Counted from the stretch's first letter, positions 1 to 12,356 are shown. The stretch: DNA of 37,438 nt from Tannerellaceae bacterium (GCA_031259845.1 JAIRKZ010000197.1:1-37438); one strand, 5' to 3'. Program-made: numbers and translations. Notes: generated by a model from the sequence alone, not told the origin.

Positions 1-395
1 TTCCGTGTTGTTTTCGGTAACGAAGCCAGCGTTTCTTCCATTATTCCCGTCACTTCGTTTGAGTATAACACGTCGGGGTTACAAGCCTCTAAAGTAGAGA
101 TACGTGTGTTCAACTCACGTATCCCTATTTCAGATAATGCGGTAAGTGTTTCCTGCCGCGTCAATTCCTTTCGCAAATGATCGATTGATTTGTTCCGGGC
201 AATGGAAAATAAGAAAGTCAACGGATGTTCAATTTTATTTTGCTTTATTATTTCCCAATAAGCCATAATGGTTTCGGAAGCTATATCTTCAGCCACCCAC
301 TTATCGTGTACATACGATTTGGCAAACAGGTAGATTCTGTTGTAATGTAGCTTGTATAAATCACTAATATGTATTTGTCCGCTTCCGGTTTTCAC
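1..395 (-). CDS. ECF-type RNA polymerase sigma factor, N-terminal part (runs off window)
   Basis: The protein, translated here by hand from the minus strand, starts at GTG 395 and is open to the window edge, giving about 131 residues. It carries a typical sigma-70 region 2: ISDLYKLHYNRIYLFAKSY, then VAEDIASETIMAYWE (the acidic core-binding part), then a basic stretch, ARNKSIDHLRKEL. The region 4 helix-turn-helix would lie beyond the edge. The GTG begins one base after the TAA of the upstream phosphodiesterase gene, so the two are probably translationally coupled. A TTG at 404 is an alternative start. ECF sigma factors in Bacteroidales usually drive SusC/SusD loci together with a FecR-type anti-sigma factor, so such genes may follow outside the window. 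Family assignment is firm; the start and the target are not. Confidence 0.85.
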   Translation of the reverse strand, partial: MKTGSGQIHISDLYKLHYNRIYLFAKSYVHDKWVAEDIASETIMAYWEIIKQNKIEHPLTFLFSIARNKSIDHLRKELTRQETLTALSEIGIRELNTRISTLEACNPDVLYSNEVTGIMEETLASLPKTTR

Positions 396-396
396 C

Positions 397-1323
397 TTAC
401 TCAAATATTGAAACAACCGGGCGGGCTATCCATACCTGGGGTTGTTCTACATCCATCATATAGGCGAGGGTGCCGGCTATGTCGTAAATCATGGTGCTTT
501 CCTGTATCCGGTATCCTTTTTTTATTCCTTTTCCGTAGAAAACGATTGGGGTTTGCATTTCTTCCATTGTTTTGCCGCCGTGCCCGGTTTTAATTCCGCC
601 ATGGTCGGCTACTACCATGATAACCGTCTCGTCCATTATACCGGCTTCTTCGACTGCCCGGATAATCTGCGCCAGGTAACCGTCCAACCGGTTTACATTC
701 ACAAAGTATTCGGGAGATTCCCACCCTTTTGCATGGCCGATGCCATCCGGTTGATCATAAATGATGGCGCAGAAATTGGGTTTCTTCTCTTTGATATAAT
801 TCACGGCGTAGGCTGTACAACCGTCCGGGTTTTCGGCCGTTACGGGAGTATGCCTGCGATAATTCAACGCCAATGTGTCGACAAGGAAATTAATTCCTTC
901 CCATTCAAACATTAATCCTATTTCGGCGTCCGGCGCTTTTTCCCTGTATAAACCAAAAATATTGGGGAAACGGTTATCGCTGTTCGTTACCCTTGAAGGA
1001 AGGTCTGGCGTACGCGAACCCCATTCGGTGTATCCATGCAATTCGGGGCCGGCTCCCATAAACATCGAAGACCAGTTCACAGCGCTCGACGAAGGAAGTA
1101 CCGAACGGTTCTCCAGCGTATAAGCGCCTTCGGCCATCAGTTTGCGTAGCGCAGGCATATCGGCTCCATTATTCACACAATGTGCGCTAAAACCGTCGAA
1201 ACCAACCATGATAATATGTTTCGGCTTTTCTTTTTCTTTTACTGTTTGTTGTGGCATTGTAGAGCATGCGCCAAGAAAAGCAAGAAACAGCAGGCTCGTA
1301 AACAACATAATTCGTGTCTTCAT
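397..1323 (-). CDS. Type I phosphodiesterase / nucleotide pyrophosphatase-like lipoprotein (alkaline phosphatase superfamily)
   Basis: A 308-residue protein with a type II signal peptide (hydrophobic run, then LGAC with Cys20), so probably a lipoprotein of the periplasm or outer membrane. Metal-binding features of the alkaline phosphatase superfamily are visible: MVGFDG near residue 40, a Ser-rich nucleophile region (LPSSSAVNWSSMF, about 95-108), YDQPDGIGH near 190, VVADHGG near 238 and KTGHGG just after. The length and order fit the type I phosphodiesterase family (PF01663). There is no C/S-x-P-x-R sulfatase motif. It follows the GH95-like gene by 48 bp on the same strand and precedes the sigma factor directly, so it looks like the third gene of the operon. 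The substrate is unknown; a phosphodiester or pyrophosphate on a glycan or nucleotide is a guess. Confidence 0.8.
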   Translation of the reverse strand: MKTRIMLFTSLLFLAFLGACSTMPQQTVKEKEKPKHIIMVGFDGFSAHCVNNGADMPALRKLMAEGAYTLENRSVLPSSSAVNWSSMFMGAGPELHGYTEWGSRTPDLPSRVTNSDNRFPNIFGLYREKAPDAEIGLMFEWEGINFLVDTLALNYRRHTPVTAENPDGCTAYAVNYIKEKKPNFCAIIYDQPDGIGHAKGWESPEYFVNVNRLDGYLAQIIRAVEEAGIMDETVIMVVADHGGIKTGHGGKTMEEMQTPIVFYGKGIKKGYRIQESTMIYDIAGTLAYMMDVEQPQVWIARPVVSIFE

Positions 1324-1371
1324 TTGAGTTTTATTTATTTATTCAAGTTTATGTAAATTTGTTTTCGTTAC

Positions 1372-3642
1372 TTAATTATCTGTTTTCACAGGTTCCAACC
1401 GGTATGTTGCTCCTTTTCCTGTATTTATCCGGATGCGTTCACCTTCGTACTGCCGCTCTCCGTCCGGCCCTTTCACTTTCAGCTTGCGGCCTTCCCACGG
1501 ATTGAGCAGATGCAATTCTTTGCCCTGTTCGCTGAAAACCGTTACATTACCGATCTCTCCGTTTTCCAGTTTTGCGGAAATAAGGAAGGCGCCCTCCACG
1601 CGGATTTGATGAAACGATGCATCCCTGCTGCGATTCCATACCGGGAAGAGTCTCGTCACGCCCTGATGCCCCATGCAGAGCATTTCGTTGACGGTATTCG
1701 GCACGGTGCTCAGGGTTTCAACGCCGTGCGGGTTGTCCATTTGGTATCCGTTGGGGAAGGAATGCTTTACATAGCGGTCAAGGTGATACAGGATAGTATC
1801 CGGGTTATAACCGATCCGTACGGCTGCGGGGAAGAAGCTGTTGTTTCCGTTGGAGTCTAACCACCGTTGCATCTCCTGCATGGTATTCATGGCAACGGCG
1901 AGCAGTTCCGGACTGCTGTCCGGTCCGATAGCGCCTCCGGGATAAATGTGTTGAATACCCAGCGTGTTTCCGTCTACCCATTCGATGCCGGTTTCCGTAT
2001 AGCGGAACACGGTTTTGCCGTTGCGTTCAAATACGGGGTAATGCGAAATATGGTCGTGAATATGCATCCATTTTTCCCGCCTGTCGTCATCTTCCCCGAG
2101 CAGTTCGCTCATGTCGGTTGCCGTGCGCATGGTTTGCCGGATCAGTCCGAGCGAAAGGAGCGGGTTTTTATCTCCAATCGTCCCCTCGTGAATAGCGTCG
2201 TTGTAATCAACATATCGTCCGTCTTCGTAAACCAGGTATTTTTCCCAGAAAATGGCCGCCGCCCTGACAAAGGGATAGACTTTCTGCGTAAACTCCCTGT
2301 CCCATGTAAGATAGAATTGCATGGAAAGATTTGCCACCGCGTAGGAGACATTGCTTTTCTGTCCCCAGAACATGCCTTCATCTTCAATATTTTCCATGTA
2401 ATCCTTTGCCCAGTGATACTTCGCCATCTGCGGCGTCCAACGGGTGGTTTCAATGCCCAGCGGCCCGATTCCCACGGGATAAAAAATGCCGTCGGGGATA
2501 CCCGTTACTTTTTCGGAATAATATTTTCCCCTTGGCATAAAGGCGAGCAGGGGAGCGTAATACGGCGTTGCCTGCTCTATCCGGTTGGCAGAGTAGAGCG
2601 CGTAAAACGGCGCCTGATGATTGTAGTTCAGGTGATAGTCGCCCATCCATGCCGGCTGTTCCTGCGTGATCCACGTACCGAACAGACCGGGGGGGAAATC
2701 CGTATCCCTGCTTGCCGAAGCCGTTCCATAGAGCGAAAGATAATAATGCCCTTCTACGGCGCTGTCGGGAATTGAAACAAACGATTTCCCCCAGTAGTTT
2801 TTCCACCATTCGCGGTGTTGGTCTTCCAGTTGGCGCAGGCGTTGAGGGGTAGCGGATTCCTTTACTTTCGAGATGGCTGCATGGAGGCAGTCGTCGCTTT
2901 TGAAATTACCCGACGTGGCGAAGACCAAGCGAACGGTTTTCCCCGGTTCCAGCGTAAAGCGGCCATCCGGCGAATCCTCCGTCAGTAGCGCCACTGCCGC
3001 TTTAGTTGGAATGTCTACCGAATCTTCAAACGCACGGGTAATATAATGTATACCGTCCACGGCGCTCTGTTCCCTTTGTTCGGGGAAAGCGCGGTCTAAC
3101 GGGAGGTCTTCAACGATTTCCTTCCTGGCCACGGGCAGAGACAACCGCACATTACCTTCGAGCGACCCCTTCCCTTCCATGCCGATTTCGACGACCGCTA
3201 CATCGTCGAGGGCGGCTACATACGTCCTGTATGTAACCGCAAAGCCATCCCTGGCGAAACGGGCCACCGTCACGGCGTTGTACAAATGCTGTTCTACCAG
3301 ATAGGACGCTCCCTCAAGCCCGGGAACGGAGACTTCTATTTTCCCAAGCATGGCGGGATACGATTCATTGTGTGCCGACTTCAGACGCCAAAAGTCATTC
3401 CTGGCTATATAGAACTCCCGATGTTCGGGAGCCCCAGACAGGGCGACGCCCATAAAGCCGTTTCCCAGCAGGGGAGCGTCTACGGATACTTTGGCAGGGA
3501 TACGCTGCGGCGGTTGGGTAGACCGCACGACATGCCGGGCGATGATTGTTTCCGCCTGCCTGTGGATATCCGCCTGTTTACTGCACGACAGCAATACTGA
3601 AATACTTGCCCCAATTAAAAATTTCAACGTGTTGTTTTTCAT
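1372..3642 (-). CDS. GH95-like six-hairpin glycosidase lipoprotein (possible alpha-L-fucosidase)
   Basis: A 756-residue protein with a lipoprotein signal (VLLSC, Cys20). The N-terminal beta-sandwich begins around APLLGNGFMGV. The catalytic (alpha/alpha)6 part contains GLFGTWITQEQPAWMGDY followed by LNYNHQAPF, which corresponds to the GH95 region holding two water-activating Asn residues (N-x-N). The C-terminus has the GH95-like small domain (EGAFLISAKLENGEIGNVT, then LLNPW). The similarity is from memory of motifs rather than an alignment. GH95 members are mostly alpha-1,2-L-fucosidases and some alpha-L-galactosidases, but related unnamed families exist. It lies 14 bp downstream of the GH2 gene, so the two are probably co-transcribed and could act in turn on a fucosylated galactoside. 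Confidence 0.65.
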   Translation of the reverse strand: MKNNTLKFLIGASISVLLSCSKQADIHRQAETIIARHVVRSTQPPQRIPAKVSVDAPLLGNGFMGVALSGAPEHREFYIARNDFWRLKSAHNESYPAMLGKIEVSVPGLEGASYLVEQHLYNAVTVARFARDGFAVTYRTYVAALDDVAVVEIGMEGKGSLEGNVRLSLPVARKEIVEDLPLDRAFPEQREQSAVDGIHYITRAFEDSVDIPTKAAVALLTEDSPDGRFTLEPGKTVRLVFATSGNFKSDDCLHAAISKVKESATPQRLRQLEDQHREWWKNYWGKSFVSIPDSAVEGHYYLSLYGTASASRDTDFPPGLFGTWITQEQPAWMGDYHLNYNHQAPFYALYSANRIEQATPYYAPLLAFMPRGKYYSEKVTGIPDGIFYPVGIGPLGIETTRWTPQMAKYHWAKDYMENIEDEGMFWGQKSNVSYAVANLSMQFYLTWDREFTQKVYPFVRAAAIFWEKYLVYEDGRYVDYNDAIHEGTIGDKNPLLSLGLIRQTMRTATDMSELLGEDDDRREKWMHIHDHISHYPVFERNGKTVFRYTETGIEWVDGNTLGIQHIYPGGAIGPDSSPELLAVAMNTMQEMQRWLDSNGNNSFFPAAVRIGYNPDTILYHLDRYVKHSFPNGYQMDNPHGVETLSTVPNTVNEMLCMGHQGVTRLFPVWNRSRDASFHQIRVEGAFLISAKLENGEIGNVTVFSEQGKELHLLNPWEGRKLKVKGPDGERQYEGERIRINTGKGATYRLEPVKTDN

Positions 3643-3656
3643 AATCTATTCTATTT

Positions 3657-7037
<3,381 letters not shown>

Positions 7038-7051
7038 TTAAAGCGTTTGCA

Positions 7052-7067
7052 AATGCCCTCAGGCATT
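7052..7067. promoter_or_regulatory. Palindrome just downstream of the GH2 promoter
   Basis: The sequence AATGCCCTCAGGCATT has perfect 6-bp arms (AATGCC and GGCATT) around CTCA. It lies between the predicted transcription start (about 7070) and the GH2 start codon. A near copy lies at 7093-7106, inverted relative to this one, about 41 bp centre to centre. It could be an operator half or an RNA hairpin in the leader. Confidence 0.5.
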
Positions 7068-7076
7068 AAGTAGACG

Positions 7077-7108
7077 CAAACATAGTAAAAAAAATGCCTC
7101 AGGGCAAA
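7077..7108 (-). promoter_or_regulatory. Promoter of the GH2 operon (Bacteroidota -33/-7 type)
   Basis: On the minus strand there is TTTG at 7108-7105, a 20-bp spacer, then TATGTTTG at 7084-7077. This is an exact fit to the TTTG-N19..21-TAnnTTTG pattern known for the main sigma factor of Bacteroidota. The start of transcription should lie near 7070, leaving a leader of about 45 bases before ATG 7025. The -33 element overlaps the palindrome at 7093-7106. Confidence 0.65.
7093..7106. promoter_or_regulatory. Palindrome overlapping the GH2 -33 element
   Basis: AATGCCTCAGGGCA contains TGCC and GGCA arms. Its reverse complement matches the first 14 bases of the downstream palindrome (7052-7067) apart from one central base. 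The pair brackets the promoter, as expected for a repressor that binds two sites about four helical turns apart. No regulator gene is visible next to it. Confidence 0.5.
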
Positions 7109-7183
7109 TTAATGAAAACAAGCTGTAATTTTTTATTTCCGTATACGATAATTTGGTGTATTTATCTCATCCGTTTTCATCGC

Positions 7184-7261
7184 TCACCCTTGTGAACGAC
7201 CCCGTTCACAGCCGTGACTGGATCTGCTCACAAGGGTGACTGGGGTCTGTCACAAGGGTGA
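7184..7261. repeat. Four TCAC-N4-GTGA boxes at exact 22-bp pitch
   Basis: The boxes start at 7184, 7206, 7228 and 7250. Each is TCAC-N4-GTGA with centre CCTT, AGCC, AAGG and AAGG. The spacers between them are all 10 bp, and two share the start CTGG. The outer flanks extend the symmetry: TTTTCATC before box 1 is the inverse of GATGAAAA after box 4, with one extra base. The whole element lies between the GH2 promoter and the SusC gene. It is too regular for chance, but whether it is a DNA-binding array, an RNA structure or a neutral repeat is not known. A 22-bp pitch is not a multiple of three, so it is not a coding repeat. Confidence 0.8.
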
Positions 7262-7432
7262 GCAGATGAAAACATAGCAAACAAAACAATAAGTCAGGCT
7301 ATAACTTTTTCTTATTCATGTAATACCTTAAAGAAGATGCTTGCCCGGAAAGTGGGCGTTTTATGTAGCGCTTTTTCAAGAAGCACGGGCGTGTATATGT
7401 TGCATAACATTAAAGAAAAGGATATTATTTAG

Positions 7433-7462
7433 CTTGTTTTCATATAAAAAGTCTTACTTTAG
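7433..7462 (+). promoter_or_regulatory. Possible promoter of the SusC/SusD operon
   Basis: CTTG at 7433-7436 is followed after 18 bp by TACTTTAG at 7455-7462, which resembles TAnnTTTG with one mismatch. This would give a leader of more than 110 bases, common for SusC genes. The rest of 7270-7586 is AT-rich, and no other element is clear to me. Confidence 0.3.
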
Positions 7463-7586
7463 CAGTCAATAATTAAAATTGGCAGTGCATTTTCCATACC
7501 AATATTTAATTATATGAATGTTTTCTATATTATAATATTAAACATAAATAGTGTAAATTAGTTATTCTTTGTCAAACAAAAAAAGT

Positions 7587-10500
7587 ATGTCTATGAAGAA
7601 GTTGACCTATCTTTTATTTTGCCTGTTCTTAGGCATTGGGTTGGTTACTGCTCAAACCAGGCAGATAACAGGTACTGTTATCTCTGCTGACGACGGTGAA
7701 CCGATTATTGGTGCATCTATAATCGTAAAAGGTACTACTACCGGTACCGTTACCGATATAGACGGTAATTTTAGTTTAAGCGTACCAGGCTCCGCAAGGA
7801 CTTTGGTAATTTCGTATGTGGGGATGGAACCCCAGGAGGTGGCCGTACAATCGACTCTCAGGATTATGCTAAAAACAAGTTCGCAGGCATTGGATGAGGT
7901 GGTGGTGACGGCAATGGGTATTACCCGTGCGGAAAAATCTCTGGGTTATTCAGCTACTACCGTAAAGGACGAAGAGATACGAATGGCCCGCAATACAAAT
8001 GTGACCAATTCTCTTCAGGGTAAAGTGGCCGGTTTGCAAATACAGGCCACTTCAACATCTCCCGGTACAGCGAATTCGGTAGTTATCCGTGGTTTCGGCT
8101 CTATCAACGGAAACAATCAGCCGTTATATATAGTAGATGGCGTTCCTTTACAAAACAGCGCGATACAAAGTCAGGGGCACTCTATAAGTTCAGAAGGGAT
8201 CAGCAATATTCCGGCCGATATTATTGAAAGCATGACCGTTTTAAAAGGCGCTGCCGCAACGGCTTTATACGGTAGCCGCGCCTCCAATGGAGTGATTGTG
8301 ATCACCACTAAATCGGGCGCAAAAGGCGACAGGCGTAATTTCAGCGTTGAATACAACGGTGGTATGCAGGCGCGCCAGGTATCGTATCTGCCGGACATGC
8401 AGAATGAATTCGGACAAGGATGGAATGGTGCGCAAACGTATATTGAAAACGGTTCGTGGGGGCCTCGCCTAGATGGTTCGCAGCAGGTATACGGTCCGAT
8501 CTGGAAGGGGCAGCAATTGATTCATGAATATTCTGCCCGCAAAGACAATGTGAGAGAATTTTTCGATACTGGTATATCGTGGAATCACAACGTTTCTTTC
8601 AGCGGTATTTCCGATGACAAGAAAATGACCTATTACCTGTCTTATTCCAATTCGGCAGACGACGGTATTATGCCTACCAAAGCAGATTCGTATAACAGAA
8701 ATGTGTTTGCGTTCCGAGGCAGTCACGAAGCTACCGACTGGCTGAAAGTCAGTTCTTCCGTCAACTACTCTAAGGCTTCTACGGACATCGTGAGCATCTA
8801 TCAGGGAACATCCGTGATTGATGGTTTGTATGAAATGCCGCGCGATGTGTCTATCGTAGACATGAAGGATTTGAGCAATCCGTTCAATACGCCGGAAGCT
8901 TACTATACGCCTTATGGTATCACAAACCCCTACTGGTCGCTGGCTAACAATTACAATCATCTGGATGCCAAACAACTGTTTGGCAAGGTGCAGGTAGATA
9001 TTAAACCCATACAGAATCTAACCCTGTCGTATCGCTTTGGTTTCGATTACACGGATTACGACCGGAAAGTGGGTAATCCTCAGATAAGTTTGGATGATGC
9101 ACTGATTGAAGAAGATTACGGATATGCCCCCTCTAATATGAATCAGGACGGATATGTGCTTTCCCGCTATCGCCGTGCGCACGAACTCAATCATGATTTC
9201 CTGGCTAATTATACCAGAAAGTTCATCGATGTATTCGACCTGAATGTCAATGCCGGGGTGAATATGAACGAACGCTCCTTAACGTACATGGAGGGTCAGA
9301 CAGATATATTGACTTTTGAAACAGGTTTCTGGCAGTTAAGTAACGGGGCGTCTAAAACCACGTTAATCGAAACTCAGCAAAAACGCCGGTTGGTAGGTCT
9401 GTTCGGCGACGTTACTCTGGGATACGACGATATGCTGTATCTGAACGTAACCGCCCGTAATGACTGGTCGTCTACGTTGCCTATCGCCAACAACAGCTTT
9501 TTCTATCCGGGCGCTACGCTGAGCTGGCTTTTCACCAGACTGTTGCCCGAAAACAATGTGCTTACCTTTGGTAAACTACGCCTTGCCTACGGTAAAACCG
9601 GTAACGATGCAGATCCTTATTATACAAGCGTCAGGTATGACCAGGCATATGCAAACGGATACTATGCAAACGACATCGTTCTGTTCCCGATGAACGGCGC
9701 CAATTCGTTTATCGCGAATACTACGGCAGGAAGTAATACATTAAAACCGGAAATGACGACTGAATATGAAGCCGGTCTGAACCTGCAGTTCTTTAAGGGA
9801 CGCTTGGGGTTTGACGCCGCTTTCTACAACCGTACGACTAGCGACCAAATCTATACGTTGCCGGTTGATCCTTCCTCTGGATTTAATTATATGGTAACCA
9901 ATTTTGGCGAAGTGCGTAACCAGGGGATTGAGTTACTGGTAAGTACTGTGCCGGTACAGACGAAAAAGTTCCGTTGGGATTTGAATGTAAACTTTGCCAT
10001 AAACCGCAATAAAGTGCTTTCCGTACCCGAAAGCCTGGAAGGAGGTAAGGTAACCATCTATCGGTATTCTGCCGGAAACGATGCCGTTTACATGTATGCC
10101 GAAGAAGGAAAGCCGATGGGCCGGTTCTACACCTACCTGCCACAATTCATAACCGACAAGAACAGTCCTTATTACGGATCGCCGATCGTAGACAGCGCAG
10201 GCCAGCCGGTGATCAGTACGGATCTTCAGGATACGGGTTTTGATATGAATCCCGATTGGACGGGCGGTGTCACCACTTCGTTTTCCGCTTACGGACTGAC
10301 GCTGAGCGGCACACTGGATGTTCGCTACGGCGGATACATGTTCTCGCGTACCAAGAACCTGATGCAGTTTACCGGTAACGGTTCTGTCACGACCTACAAC
10401 GGGCGCCAGCCGTTTGTTGTTCCAAACTCCGTACAAGTCACCCGGGACGCCGATAATAATATTGTGGATATTCAGGAAAATACGATTCCGCTCAAACAGT

Positions 10501-10823
10501 CGGACGGCAGCTACCAGGTATACTATAATGATAACGGATGGGGCAACGGCGGCAACGCTTATATGATCAATCGCTCTTTCGCAAAAATCCGTAACATCAC
10601 GCTGGCGTACGATCTGCCGAAAAAATGGCTGAAGCCTTTAGACTTAAGTCATGTGTCGGTATCCGCTTTTGTGAACAATCCGTTTATGTGGACAGCGAAA
10701 GATAATACATTCAATGATCCGGAAACAAGCACGGTGGGTTCCGACCTTGAGGGCAACTTCGGCGAACTCTATGTGAACCCCTCTTGCCGGGTGTATGGTT
10801 TCAATCTCAGCGTTAAATTCTAA
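7587..10823 (+). CDS. SusC-like TonB-dependent outer membrane transporter
   Basis: About 1078 residues. A signal peptide ends near LVTAQ and is followed by a carboxypeptidase-D-like regulatory domain (ITGTVISADDGEPIIGAS; about 25-95), a TonB box region (DEVVVTAMG), the plug domain (LQGKVAGLQIQ, VVIRGFGSINGNNQPLYIVDGVP) and a 22-strand-type barrel ending in a C-terminal Phe (LSVKF). This is the SusC/RagA family, which imports oligomers with a SusD lid. The ATG at 7587 is chosen; ATG 7593 is equally possible, and a TTG at 7569 is unlikely. Its stop is one base before the SusD start region, so the pair is one transcription unit. With no ECF sigma or anti-sigma gene and no glycosidase on this strand, the cargo cannot be read from neighbours alone. 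Confidence 0.95.
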   Translation: MSMKKLTYLLFCLFLGIGLVTAQTRQITGTVISADDGEPIIGASIIVKGTTTGTVTDIDGNFSLSVPGSARTLVISYVGMEPQEVAVQSTLRIMLKTSSQALDEVVVTAMGITRAEKSLGYSATTVKDEEIRMARNTNVTNSLQGKVAGLQIQATSTSPGTANSVVIRGFGSINGNNQPLYIVDGVPLQNSAIQSQGHSISSEGISNIPADIIESMTVLKGAAATALYGSRASNGVIVITTKSGAKGDRRNFSVEYNGGMQARQVSYLPDMQNEFGQGWNGAQTYIENGSWGPRLDGSQQVYGPIWKGQQLIHEYSARKDNVREFFDTGISWNHNVSFSGISDDKKMTYYLSYSNSADDGIMPTKADSYNRNVFAFRGSHEATDWLKVSSSVNYSKASTDIVSIYQGTSVIDGLYEMPRDVSIVDMKDLSNPFNTPEAYYTPYGITNPYWSLANNYNHLDAKQLFGKVQVDIKPIQNLTLSYRFGFDYTDYDRKVGNPQISLDDALIEEDYGYAPSNMNQDGYVLSRYRRAHELNHDFLANYTRKFIDVFDLNVNAGVNMNERSLTYMEGQTDILTFETGFWQLSNGASKTTLIETQQKRRLVGLFGDVTLGYDDMLYLNVTARNDWSSTLPIANNSFFYPGATLSWLFTRLLPENNVLTFGKLRLAYGKTGNDADPYYTSVRYDQAYANGYYANDIVLFPMNGANSFIANTTAGSNTLKPEMTTEYEAGLNLQFFKGRLGFDAAFYNRTTSDQIYTLPVDPSSGFNYMVTNFGEVRNQGIELLVSTVPVQTKKFRWDLNVNFAINRNKVLSVPESLEGGKVTIYRYSAGNDAVYMYAEEGKPMGRFYTYLPQFITDKNSPYYGSPIVDSAGQPVISTDLQDTGFDMNPDWTGGVTTSFSAYGLTLSGTLDVRYGGYMFSRTKNLMQFTGNGSVTTYNGRQPFVVPNSVQVTRDADNNIVDIQENTIPLKQSDGSYQVYYNDNGWGNGGNAYMINRSFAKIRNITLAYDLPKKWLKPLDLSHVSVSAFVNNPFMWTAKDNTFNDPETSTVGSDLEGNFGELYVNPSCRVYGFNLSVKF

Positions 10824-10824
10824 A

Positions 10825-12327
10825 ATGAAACGAACAATGAAAAATATACTTATCCTACTATTTGCCGTTGCGCTGGGTATAACCTCTTGCGACAGCTATC
10901 TTGACATCAACCAAGATCCCAATTCACCGTCGGAAGAAAACGTGGATGCCTCTATGATCTTTCCCGGCGCCGAAATGAATCTGGCCGCCAGTTACGGGAA
11001 CTTCCTGCGTATTACGGGCGGTTATTATGCACAGCATTATGTACAAAGCTTTGGTACGAGCAACTATCTGGACTACTCCCGATTCACCATGTCGGCCACT
11101 CGTTCGAGCAGTACGTATACCCAGTTGACCGCCCGCTGCCTGAAAAACATGCAGACGATTCGCGAACAGTCCACAACGTCTGAAGAGTGGGGTACTTATT
11201 TGGCCGCTACCGTTATCCGCGCTTTCACCTATCAGGTGTTGGTCGATGCTTACGGGGAAACACCGTATACGGAAGGGTTGGATATCGACAACCTGGCTCC
11301 CAAATATGATGATGGGGCAACGGTCTATCAGGGTATCCTGGCCGAACTGGACGAGGCTTTGGCGCAAGTGACGCCTTCAAGCGTGGTTTGTACAAACTTC
11401 CTGTTTGGCTCCACTACGGCAGCCGACTGGATCAGATTGGCCAACGCATTGAAATTAAAAATACTGATGCGCATGAGTGATGTACAGAACGTACAGTCGG
11501 CGCTGGCATCCCTGATAGCCGGGAATAATTTCCCTGCCGGCGATGTGGCATGGACAGGCATCTGGAGCGATGAATCCGGAAAGGCCAATCCTTTCTATCA
11601 GGAAGAATTTGCCACCTACTTCGGTTCAACTCAGGTAAACGTGGTAGCTAACATAGCTTTGACAGCCACTTTACAGGTTACCAACGATCCTCGCCTGGAA
11701 GCATTTTTCAGACCGAACGGCAGTGGTAATTATACCGGAGGCGTATCGGGGACTAATTTTTCTACTTCCAGTACATATACCAGTGCGTATTGGTGTCGTC
11801 CGGTTTCTGCTTATAATGCGCCGGTATATTTAATCTCACTGGCGGAAATCGAGTTTTTCTTAGCCGAATATTATGCCCGCTACGGCTCGTCTGCCGAGGC
11901 CGAAAGCCACTACAAAGCCGCCATTGAAGCCTCTTTTGCTTCGGCCGGCATCAGTGGCGCCGACGTAGTTTATACCACCCATTACCCGTGGAATAATGCC
12001 AACTACAAACAGTTGATCGGCCTGCAGAAATGGATAGCCTTGAGCGGAACCAACAATTTCGAAGCTTGGTGCGAATTGCGCCGTCTCAAATATCCGGCCT
12101 TCGGGAATGTGACAGGCGCCCAAATCTATGATGTAAGTTCGGATACATTCACTCCGTCGCTCTATGTGCCGGGAACATTGTATACGCCCGTCAATTATAA
12201 TACGAATCTGGGGCCCGGAAAAGTATTGCAGCGCTTCCTGTACGCCGAAAGTTCGGCTAACCGTAATAATAATGCCCCTAAACAGGGAAATGATGCGCCT
12301 GCAATACCTGTATTCTGGGCACAGTAA
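10825..12327 (+). CDS. SusD/RagB-family nutrient-binding lipoprotein (SusD_2 type)
   Basis: About 500 residues with a lipoprotein signal ending in ITSC. The start INQDPNSPSEENVDA, the repeated helical TPR-like segments and the motif YLISLAEIEFFLAE (about 340-355) are typical of the SusD_2 branch of SusD/RagB proteins. These form the surface lid of a SusC barrel and bind the substrate. The start is ATG 10825, one base after the SusC stop; ATG 10837 four codons on is an alternative and gives a more standard signal peptide. It works with the SusC upstream. Ligand unknown. Confidence 0.93.
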   Translation: MKRTMKNILILLFAVALGITSCDSYLDINQDPNSPSEENVDASMIFPGAEMNLAASYGNFLRITGGYYAQHYVQSFGTSNYLDYSRFTMSATRSSSTYTQLTARCLKNMQTIREQSTTSEEWGTYLAATVIRAFTYQVLVDAYGETPYTEGLDIDNLAPKYDDGATVYQGILAELDEALAQVTPSSVVCTNFLFGSTTAADWIRLANALKLKILMRMSDVQNVQSALASLIAGNNFPAGDVAWTGIWSDESGKANPFYQEEFATYFGSTQVNVVANIALTATLQVTNDPRLEAFFRPNGSGNYTGGVSGTNFSTSSTYTSAYWCRPVSAYNAPVYLISLAEIEFFLAEYYARYGSSAEAESHYKAAIEASFASAGISGADVVYTTHYPWNNANYKQLIGLQKWIALSGTNNFEAWCELRRLKYPAFGNVTGAQIYDVSSDTFTPSLYVPGTLYTPVNYNTNLGPGKVLQRFLYAESSANRNNNAPKQGNDAPAIPVFWAQ

Positions 12328-12356
12328 AAATATTGGCTAATTCAAATTAGATAAAT

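Noticed and set aside
397..1323. Sulfatase
   Set aside because: Although it shares the alkaline phosphatase fold, it lacks the C/S-x-P-x-R formylglycine motif.
7569..7586. TTG start for the SusC gene
   Set aside because: ATG codons at 7587 and 7593 give a normal signal peptide, and the TTG adds only a short non-conserved tail. The same logic moved the starts of the GH2, SusD, DUF362, DUF6599-like, priA and oxidoreductase genes to ATG codons.
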